Below are positions 58,082 to 64,000 of a stretch of 64,000 nucleotides of DNA, in pieces. The notes beneath the pieces are model-generated. The model ran no database searches. It was not told the origin of the DNA and saw only the letters and a program-made list of their open reading frames with translations. A program made the translations under genes and the position numbers. The stretch is from Clostridia bacterium. Lineage in GTDB: Bacteria; Bacillota; Clostridia; Oscillospirales; Acutalibacteraceae. Within the stretch, counting starts at the first letter, position 1. The number at the start of each line of letters is the position of its first letter. Location: contig JAFWAC010000025.1 of the NCBI GenBank assembly GCA_017507805.1, positions 79,052 through 143,051 on the forward strand, read 5' to 3'.

Positions 58082-58936
58082 ATGTTAGTGAATTTAAAAG
58101 AAATATTAAAAATAGCAGAGGAAAGGTCAGTAGCAATCGGTTGCTTTAATGGTCCTGATTTAACAAGCATAAAGGCTGTTATAAAGGCGGCTGAGGAATT
58201 AAATCAGCCGGTCTGCCTAACACATGCTCAGTTACATGAGGAAAAGGGCCTTTGCACAATGGAGGAGATTGCTCCTATAATGCTTATGTTTGCCAAAAAA
58301 GCAAGCGTTCCGGTATGTGTGCATTTGGATCACGGAACGGATTTGAATTACATTAAGCGTGGATTAGAATTAGGCTTTACCTCTGTTATGTATGATGGCT
58401 CTGAGCTTGAGTTAGAGGAAAACATTAAAAACACAAAATTAGTTGTTGAAATGTCTAAGGCTTACGGTGCTTCGGTTGAGGCAGAGCTTGGTTCCATGGG
58501 CGCCCGCGGCGGCGGTTTTGGCGGAGCTACTACCGTAAGTAAGGACGACACCCGTGTTTCAATTTATACCGAGCCGGATGTTGCAGAGTATTTTGTTAAG
58601 GAAACAGGTGTGGACGCTTTGGCTTGTGCCTTTGGTACTGCTCACGGTTTTTACAGTTCGGCACCAAAGCTTGATTTTGAAAGGGTATCTGCTATACGCG
58701 AAGCAATAAACAAACTGCCTATTGTTATGCATGGAGGCAGCGGTGTTAGCAAAGAAGATTATTATGAGGTAATCAAACGCGGCGTTCGTAAGGTTAATTA
58801 TTATACCTATATGGCAAAGGCAGGCGGTGCAGCAGTTTCCAATAAGGAATACTCACAGTTCCATGATGTGCTTATTGATGCCGAAAAAGCCATTAAAGAA
58901 AATGTTATGGAAGCAATTAAAATATTCAGCGAATAA
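58082..58936 (+). CDS. Class II ketose-bisphosphate aldolase
   Basis: The 284-residue zinc aldolase is of the FbaA/GatY/KbaY type. It shows VHLDHGTDLNYIKRGLELGFTSVMYDGS (about residues 80-107, with His and Asp of the metal/catalytic site), VEAELGSMG (about 137-145), ACAFGTAHGFY (about 180-190, zinc His) and MHGGSGVSKEDY (about 219-230, zinc His). It would split the phosphorylated ketose into triose units. It starts immediately after the previous stop. The stop abuts the convergent permease stop with no terminator. Confidence 0.93.
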   Translation: MLVNLKEILKIAEERSVAIGCFNGPDLTSIKAVIKAAEELNQPVCLTHAQLHEEKGLCTMEEIAPIMLMFAKKASVPVCVHLDHGTDLNYIKRGLELGFTSVMYDGSELELEENIKNTKLVVEMSKAYGASVEAELGSMGARGGGFGGATTVSKDDTRVSIYTEPDVAEYFVKETGVDALACAFGTAHGFYSSAPKLDFERVSAIREAINKLPIVMHGGSGVSKEDYYEVIKRGVRKVNYYTYMAKAGGAAVSNKEYSQFHDVLIDAEKAIKENVMEAIKIFSE

Positions 58937-60331
58937 TCAAGCTCTGCTTTCTGAGCATTTCTCTTTGTAAAAAATCAATCCTATCAGCATTATTGCGATA
59001 AAAACCAACAAATAAAAAAGTATCGGACAGGAAAATTCACCTCTTTCCGCGGCGGCTTTATATGGTGCTATGCCATGTGCATAAATTGCGCAAAACAGCA
59101 TAAAAACCGATGCCGCCGCGGCAGAAAGCGGCATTATAATATTTTTTTTACCTTTTTTAATCGCAAACATAACAAAAATGGGTATATAAAAGGAGTATAC
59201 GGTTATTACCGGAAGCTCCGAGGAATCGAAGCTGAAAAGTCCGAAAATTGGGTTGGTAAGATTGGCTGAATAATAGTAAAACAGCCACAGCCAACAAACA
59301 ACAAGTCCCATAATTGATGAATTGGTTGGCATTTTTGTGATGCTGTCAACCTGTGAAAAAATTCTCGGTGACGGTCCCTGACCTCTAAGGGCAATTGAGT
59401 AAAAGCCCCGCGTGCTGGCAAGCATAACTCCGTTAAGCGTACCCAAACAGGAAACAACGATAAAGGCATTGAGAATGTTGCCTGCCACAGAGCCGAAAAT
59501 ATTTTTGAATGCGGCAATAGCTCCCTCATTCTGCAAAACCTCTATCGGTGCTGCCCCCGAAAGCCCGATATAATAACTTATATATACTGTTATGATAATT
59601 AATGTTCCAACTGTTAAGGCAATTGGGAGATTTTTTTTTGCATTTTTAAGCTCTGCATTTATCGATGTCGCTATAATCCAACCCTCGTATGCAAAAGCGG
59701 CGGCGGCAACACCCGAAAAAAGGCTTTTGAAGCCTATGTGTGAATGTGTGACTGCAGTTTCAAAAGCTGAGTTCAGGTTGCCGCTTTTAATTCCGTAAAC
59801 AGTACCGATTAATGCCATTAAAATTAATGGTATTAATTTTATTATAGTAGTGCTGACCTGTATTTTTCCGGCAAGCTTAGGGGAGAGGGTGTTAAAAGCA
59901 TAGGATAGCGTCATTAAAAGACCTGCAAGTGTCATACACATACCTCCCGTGGCATCATAATTTCCCAAAAGAGCTAAGGTGTATTTTGCTGATATATATG
60001 CTAATACAGAAGTAAGAGACGGGTAGAGCATTACCGATAAATACCAACCCGTCAAATAGGCATATTTTTTACCTACTGTTGCTTCTGCATAGTCCACAAT
60101 GCCGTTGATTTTTTCATACATAGCGGCAAAATTTGCAAAAGTAACGGCGCAGATTATCATAACTGCGCCGCCGATTATCCAAGCAAGTATGCCAAGCGGC
60201 ATATTACCCTCTGTGTAATTAAGAATGTCCTGTGCCTTAAAAAATACACCTGAGCCTATGACAATGCCTGAAACCATGCAAATAGCTGTAAACAGACCGT
60301 ATCGCTTTTCAAGTGTTGCGTTGTTTTCCAA
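58937..60331 (-). CDS. APC-family amino-acid permease
   Basis: The 464-residue membrane protein with about 12 hydrophobic segments starts with the APC hallmark YGLFTAICMVSGIVIGSGVFF (residues about 11-31). It also has AAAFAYEGWIIATSINAELKNAKKNLP (about 210-236) and resembles the SteT/LAT-like exchanger group. It should carry amino acids across the membrane; the substrate is unknown. It lies 18 bases downstream of dut on the leftward strand and may be co-transcribed with it. Confidence 0.9.
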   Translation of the reverse strand: MENNATLEKRYGLFTAICMVSGIVIGSGVFFKAQDILNYTEGNMPLGILAWIIGGAVMIICAVTFANFAAMYEKINGIVDYAEATVGKKYAYLTGWYLSVMLYPSLTSVLAYISAKYTLALLGNYDATGGMCMTLAGLLMTLSYAFNTLSPKLAGKIQVSTTIIKLIPLILMALIGTVYGIKSGNLNSAFETAVTHSHIGFKSLFSGVAAAAFAYEGWIIATSINAELKNAKKNLPIALTVGTLIIITVYISYYIGLSGAAPIEVLQNEGAIAAFKNIFGSVAGNILNAFIVVSCLGTLNGVMLASTRGFYSIALRGQGPSPRIFSQVDSITKMPTNSSIMGLVVCWLWLFYYYSANLTNPIFGLFSFDSSELPVITVYSFYIPIFVMFAIKKGKKNIIMPLSAAAASVFMLFCAIYAHGIAPYKAAAERGEFSCPILFYLLVFIAIMLIGLIFYKEKCSESRA

Positions 60332-60348
60332 AAAAACTCCTCCGAAAA

Positions 60349-60789
60349 TTAAACTTTACCGGTAGAGCCAAATCCGCCTTTTCCGCGTTCGGTTTCGGTG
60401 AGAGTATCGGCCTCAGTGTATTCCACCTTTAAAAAGGGAGTAATAACAAGCTGGGCAATGCGCTCACCGTCAGCAATAGCTTGAGCTTCCGCAGAATGGT
60501 TGAAAAGCGAAACCATTATTTCGCCCCTGTAATCACTGTCAATTACACCAACCTTATTCGCGGGTGCCAGACCTCTTTTCGTTGCAATTCCGCTTCGGGC
60601 ATAAATAAGTCCGGCATATCCTTCGGGAATTTCAAGCGATAACCCGGTATGTATTATTCGGGTTTCACCCGGATTAATCGTAACCTCGCCACCTTCGCAG
60701 GCATACAAATCTGCACCGGCAGAAAAATCTGTCCCGTAGGTCGGCATTTTGGCGTCCTCTTTAAGCTTTATATATTTCACCTTAAGCAT
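60349..60789 (-). CDS. dut: dUTP diphosphatase
   Basis: The 146-residue trimeric dUTPase has all five motifs: SAGADLYA (about residues 24-31), ARSGIATKRGL (about 64-74), NKVGVIDSDYRGEI (about 78-91), RIAQLVITPF (about 107-116) and the C-terminal GKGGFGSTGKV (about 136-146). It removes dUTP and supplies dUMP. ATG 60789 is preceded by GAGGAG at seven bases; a TTG 15 bases upstream overlaps that site. Confidence 0.95.
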   Translation of the reverse strand: MLKVKYIKLKEDAKMPTYGTDFSAGADLYACEGGEVTINPGETRIIHTGLSLEIPEGYAGLIYARSGIATKRGLAPANKVGVIDSDYRGEIMVSLFNHSAEAQAIADGERIAQLVITPFLKVEYTEADTLTETERGKGGFGSTGKV

Positions 60790-60851
60790 TTTACCACTCC
60801 TCAAGCACTGAATAGTATTATTATAAGCTTATATTATATAAAAATCAATGG

Positions 60852-61706
60852 TTATTTCAATGCTTTGAAGCCCTCGCCGATGATTTCTCCGGCATCGCTT
60901 ACCACTATAAATGCGTTACGGTCATATTTGTCTATAATGGAATAAACTGCAGAAACCTCATATCGGCGCACGGTGCAAAGTAAAAGCGAACGCGTAATCC
61001 CGGTGTAACCGCCTTTTGCGCTTAAAACTGTCACACCCCGTCTTAGGTCGCTGTTGATATCCTTGCATATTTCTTTCGGAAATTCGGTAACAATATAAAT
61101 CATTTTGCCTTTGTCCGAGCCGTATAAAACTGCATCCATAACGCGTGATGTGGCATACATAGCTATAACAGAATAAAGCGCACTTTCTATATTGCGGTAG
61201 GCGATTGTTGCAATAGAGATTACAAATGCATCCATCAAAAGAATGAGCTTTCCTACCGTTATGTGTCTGAAACGCCTGTTTACAAGCTTTGCTAATATGT
61301 CAACACCGCCGGTAGTGGCACCCCTCAGCATAACCAGACTTAAACCCACACCCATAAGAATACCTCCAAAAACCGCCGCCAACACTTTATCTATGTGAAA
61401 CTGCGGTAATACGGTGTCTGTTATTGTGAGAGACACGGAAAGAAAAAATGTCACAAATGCAGTTTTAAAAATAAAAGCTCCGCCGAATTTTATAAAACCG
61501 ATTATAAGAATCGGAATGTTAAGAATTAGCAGCATGATACCGCTTGGAAGCGCAAATAAAAAGTTTAACGCTGTTGCAATACCTGTAAGTCCTCCCGGAG
61601 AGATTTCATTGCTTGAAATAAACATTGTCACGGCAGTAGAATAGAGGAAGCAACCTGCAATGTAAAATAAGACATCAGTAGTAATTCCAATAATTTTTTT
61701 GCGCAT
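60852..61706 (-). CDS. YitT-family membrane protein
   Basis: The 284-residue protein has five or six N-terminal membrane segments with EISPGGLTGIATALNFLFALPSG (about residues 34-56) and LRGATTGGVDILAKLVNRRF (about 126-145). A C-terminal soluble DUF2179 domain follows (about 205-284, GKMIYIVTEFPKEI, RGVTVLSAKGGYTG, RNAFIVVSDAGEIIGEGF). It matches the YitT family, of unknown function. The leftward gene ends 63 bases before dut. Confidence 0.92.
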   Translation of the reverse strand: MRKKIIGITTDVLFYIAGCFLYSTAVTMFISSNEISPGGLTGIATALNFLFALPSGIMLLILNIPILIIGFIKFGGAFIFKTAFVTFFLSVSLTITDTVLPQFHIDKVLAAVFGGILMGVGLSLVMLRGATTGGVDILAKLVNRRFRHITVGKLILLMDAFVISIATIAYRNIESALYSVIAMYATSRVMDAVLYGSDKGKMIYIVTEFPKEICKDINSDLRRGVTVLSAKGGYTGITRSLLLCTVRRYEVSAVYSIIDKYDRNAFIVVSDAGEIIGEGFKALK

Positions 61707-61881
61707 AATGTATTCCTTTCGGCGTTCTTAAGTGTAGTATATCCCTTTTTGCCTGAAATTTAACTAAATTAATGCCAAAAAATAGGAAATAGACTATTAA
61801 TTTTAACTTTTTTTCAGAGTTTTGGCAGTTTGATGAAAAAAATCCTTTATTTTTTTAAAAAAAGCTGTTATAATGGTTTGG

Positions 61882-61907
61882 ATACTTAAAAGTTGGTTAA
61901 GTATAAT
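61882..61907 (+). promoter_or_regulatory. ppdK promoter with palindrome over the -10
   Basis: ATACTTAA (61882-61889) and TTAAGTAT (61897-61904) form a perfect inverted repeat overlapping TATAAT (61902-61907). TTGGAT (61878-61883) is a moderate -35. Another TATAAT occurs at 61869-61874. A repressor could block the -10 here. Confidence 0.6.
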
Positions 61908-61958
61908 ATTGTTAATAATGGATAGTATCCATAAAAAAATTCAGGAGGTTGATTCTTA

Positions 61959-64000
61959 ATGAGTCACAAGTTTGTTTACCTGTTCTCAGAAGGCGATGCA
62001 AGTATGCGTGAGCTTCTTGGCGGTAAAGGTGCTAACCTTGCAGAAATGACCAAAATCGGTCTTCCTGTTCCCCAGGGCTTCACTGTTACAACAGAGGCTT
62101 GCACACAGTATTATGAGGATGGCAGAAAGATTAACGATGATATTCAGGCAGAAATCATGGAATACATCGACAAAATGGAAGGCATCACCGGCAAAAAGTT
62201 TGGTGACAAGACTAATCCTCTTCTCGTTTCCGTTCGTTCGGGTGCTCGTGCTTCTATGCCCGGTATGATGGATACTATTCTCAACCTTGGTCTTAATGAA
62301 GAGGTTGTTGAGACAATGGCTGCTCAGTCAGGCAATGCTCGTTGGGCTTATGACTGCTACAGAAGATTCATTCAGATGTATTCTGATGTAGTTATGGAAG
62401 TTGGTAAGAAGTATTTTGAAGAGCTTATCGACAAAATGAAGGAAGAAAAGGGTGTTACTCAGGACGTTGAGCTTACTGCTGATGACCTTAAGACCCTTGC
62501 TAATCAGTTCAAGGCTGAATATAAAAACAAGATCGGTAAGGATTTCCCCTCTGATCCTAAGGAGCAGTTGATGGGCGCTGTTGAGGCTGTTTTCCGTTCG
62601 TGGGACAACCCCCGTGCAAATGTTTACCGTCGTGACAACGATATTCCTTATTCTTGGGGTACCGCTGTTAATGTTCAGATGATGGCATTCGGTAACATGG
62701 GTGATGATTGCGGTACAGGTGTTGCCTTTACCCGTGACCCCGCTACCGGTGATAAGGGACTTATGGGTGAGTTCCTTACAAACGCTCAGGGTGAGGACGT
62801 TGTTGCCGGCGTTCGTACTCCTATGCCTATCGCTGAAATGGCTAATAAGTTCCCCGAGGCTTTCGAGGAATTCAATAGAGTTTGCGCTATCCTTGAAGAT
62901 CACTATCGTGATATGCAGGATATGGAGTTCACCGTTGAACACGGTAAGCTCTTTATGCTTCAGACCCGTAACGGTAAGAGAACAGCAAAAGCTGCTCTTA
63001 AGATTGCTTGCGACCTCGTTGATGAGGGCATGATCGATAAGAAGCAGGCTGTTGCTATGATCGACCCCAGAAACCTCGATACACTTCTCCATCCGCAGTT
63101 TGATACTAAGGCTCTTAAGGCTGCAACACCTGCAGGCAAGGGCTTGGGTGCTTCTCCCGGTGCCGCTTGCGGTAAGGTTGTATTCACTGCAGAGGATGCT
63201 GAGGCTTGGAATAACCGTGGCGAGAAGGTTATCCTTGTTCGTCTTGAGACCTCACCTGAGGATATTACAGGTATGAAGGCTTCTCAGGGTATTCTTACCG
63301 TTCGCGGCGGTATGACCTCACACGCTGCCGTTGTTGCTCGCGGTATGGGTACTTGCTGCGTATCCGGTTGTGGCGACATTATTATGGATGAAGAAAATAA
63401 GAAATTCACCCTTGCAGGCAAGACCTACACTGAGGGAGACTATATTTCTATTGACGGTTCTACCGGTAATATCTATGACGGTATTATCCCCACAGTTGAC
63501 GCTGAAATCGCAGGCGAGTTCGGCAGAATTATGGAGTGGGCTGACGAGTTCAGAACCCTTAAGGTTCGCACCAATGCGGATACTCCTGCTGACGCTAAGA
63601 AGGCTCGTGAGCTTGGCGCTGAGGGTATCGGTCTTTGCCGTACAGAGCACATGTTCTTTGAGGCTGACAGAATTGCAGCTTTCCGTGAGATGATTTGTTC
63701 TGATACTGTTGAGGAGAGAGAAGCAGCTCTTGCTAAGATTCTTCCTTATCAGCAGGGCGACTTTGAGAAGCTTTACGAAGCTCTTGAGGGCAACCCCGTT
63801 ACCATCCGTTTCTTGGATCCTCCGCTTCACGAGTTCGTTCCTACCGAGGAAGCTGACATTGAAGCTTTGGCTAAGGCACAGGGCAAGACCGTTGCTGATA
63901 TCAAGAACATCATCACCGGTCTCCACGAGTTCAACCCCATGATGGGCCATCGTGGTTGCCGTCTTGCAGTTACCTATCCTGAAATTGCAAAGATGCAGAC
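61959..64000 (+). CDS. ppdK: Pyruvate phosphate dikinase (3' end cut by window edge)
   Basis: About 680 of the usual 880 residues are present. PPDK interconverts PEP, AMP and PPi with pyruvate, ATP and Pi. The N-terminal ATP-grasp domain starts with LFSEGDASMRELLGGKGANLAEM and includes LVSVRSGARASMPGMMDTILNLG (about residues 88-110) and GTGVAFTRDPATG (about 252-264). The phospho-His domain has GGMTSHAAVVARGMGTCCVSG (catalytic His about residue 455). The start of the PEP-binding barrel reads EGIGLCRTEHMFFE (about 556-569). ATG 61959 follows AGGAGGT at nine bases. Codon use is strongly biased, as in the hydrogenase genes. Confidence 0.97.
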   Translation, partial: MSHKFVYLFSEGDASMRELLGGKGANLAEMTKIGLPVPQGFTVTTEACTQYYEDGRKINDDIQAEIMEYIDKMEGITGKKFGDKTNPLLVSVRSGARASMPGMMDTILNLGLNEEVVETMAAQSGNARWAYDCYRRFIQMYSDVVMEVGKKYFEELIDKMKEEKGVTQDVELTADDLKTLANQFKAEYKNKIGKDFPSDPKEQLMGAVEAVFRSWDNPRANVYRRDNDIPYSWGTAVNVQMMAFGNMGDDCGTGVAFTRDPATGDKGLMGEFLTNAQGEDVVAGVRTPMPIAEMANKFPEAFEEFNRVCAILEDHYRDMQDMEFTVEHGKLFMLQTRNGKRTAKAALKIACDLVDEGMIDKKQAVAMIDPRNLDTLLHPQFDTKALKAATPAGKGLGASPGAACGKVVFTAEDAEAWNNRGEKVILVRLETSPEDITGMKASQGILTVRGGMTSHAAVVARGMGTCCVSGCGDIIMDEENKKFTLAGKTYTEGDYISIDGSTGNIYDGIIPTVDAEIAGEFGRIMEWADEFRTLKVRTNADTPADAKKARELGAEGIGLCRTEHMFFEADRIAAFREMICSDTVEEREAALAKILPYQQGDFEKLYEALEGNPVTIRFLDPPLHEFVPTEEADIEALAKAQGKTVADIKNIITGLHEFNPMMGHRGCRLAVTYPEIAKMQ

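Noticed and set aside
62328-63950. Long leftward frames inside ppdK, and similar ones inside hndC and hndD
   Set aside because: Codon-bias shadows of highly expressed rightward genes; no ribosome sites or family matches.

Overview
The window looks like a chromosomal segment of a low- to moderate-GC anaerobic Firmicute of class Clostridia. It is most likely an Oscillospirales/Ruminococcaceae-type gut or rumen fibre degrader. The grounds are a CtsR-McsA-McsB-ClpC heat-shock operon, an HndABCD-type NAD(P)-linked [FeFe]-hydrogenase operon, pyruvate phosphate dikinase, a YlmC/YmxH-type protein, DUF6062 and TIGR04086 proteins, uronic-acid catabolism genes and a dockerin-bearing secreted protein. 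This assignment is inferred from gene content; no rRNA is present.

Layout. (1) 1-5.0 kb: a leftward operon for unsaturated uronides (two-domain GH105 protein, TIM-barrel isomerase/epimerase, KduI cut by the window edge) with a divergent AraC regulator. (2) 5.2-6.9 kb: a leftward split chromate-type transporter operon with a palindromic operator, then a 44-residue Cys-rich peptide. (3) 6.9-11.4 kb: ctsR-mcsA-mcsB-clpC with CtsR boxes on both sides of the promoter. (4) 11.5-15.9 kb: an accessory, repeat-rich stretch. It holds REP-like palindromes, a LMW phosphatase, a DUF559 nuclease gene inside a palindrome-ended element, a zinc-ribbon membrane protein behind a long structured leader, and a duplicated copy of the DUF559 insertion locus that lacks the gene. 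(5) 16-18.5 kb: a PAP2 phosphatase and an orphan peptide-type ABC binding lipoprotein. (6) 18.7-26.9 kb: the hydrogenase operon. hndA is separated from hndBCD by a six-gene signalling block (two DRTGG-like proteins, two GHKL ATPases, a HydS-like sensory hydrogenase and a PHP phosphoesterase). (7) 27-35 kb: housekeeping and hypothetical genes (TtcA-like PP-loop protein, OGG glycosylase, DUF6062, membrane proteins, YmxH, hydrolase, lipoprotein, DUF1015). (8) 35-42.1 kb: hexuronate operon uxaC-GH115-uxuB-uxuA-rraA with a divergent AraC regulator. (9) 42.2-45 kb: asd-dapA-dapB. (10) 45.1-48.2 kb: queA-tgt-yajC and a TIGR04086 membrane protein. (11) 48.2-53.2 kb: a gene-less relative of the DUF559 element, tRNA-Gly, and a 1349-residue secreted RCC1-repeat/dockerin protein with a second copy of the structured leader. 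(12) 53.2-60.3 kb: PocR/AraC regulator, sugar isomerase, FGGY kinase, DUF4432 and class II aldolase genes, then an amino-acid permease. (13) 60.3-64 kb: dut, yitT, and ppdK cut by the right edge.

How it fits together. Plant or host polysaccharide uronides enter through the GH105, KduI and GH115/Uxa/Uxu routes towards 2-keto-3-deoxygluconate. No KDG kinase or aldolase lies in the window. A second sugar route (isomerase, kinase, aldolase) feeds glycolysis. PPDK and the Hnd hydrogenase handle pyruvate/PEP and redox disposal.

The strongest candidates for something undescribed are three. One is the DUF559 nuclease element with a gene-less derivative and a gene-less paralogous site in the same window. 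The second is a shared structured leader (long closing stem, a CGGAGTTT element, a terminator-like hairpin, then the Shine-Dalgarno) in front of two unrelated surface-type genes. The third is the HydS signalling block embedded in the hydrogenase operon. Two terminators also appear to double as expression elements: one carries a promoter in its loop, and the other carries the next gene's Shine-Dalgarno in its 3' arm.
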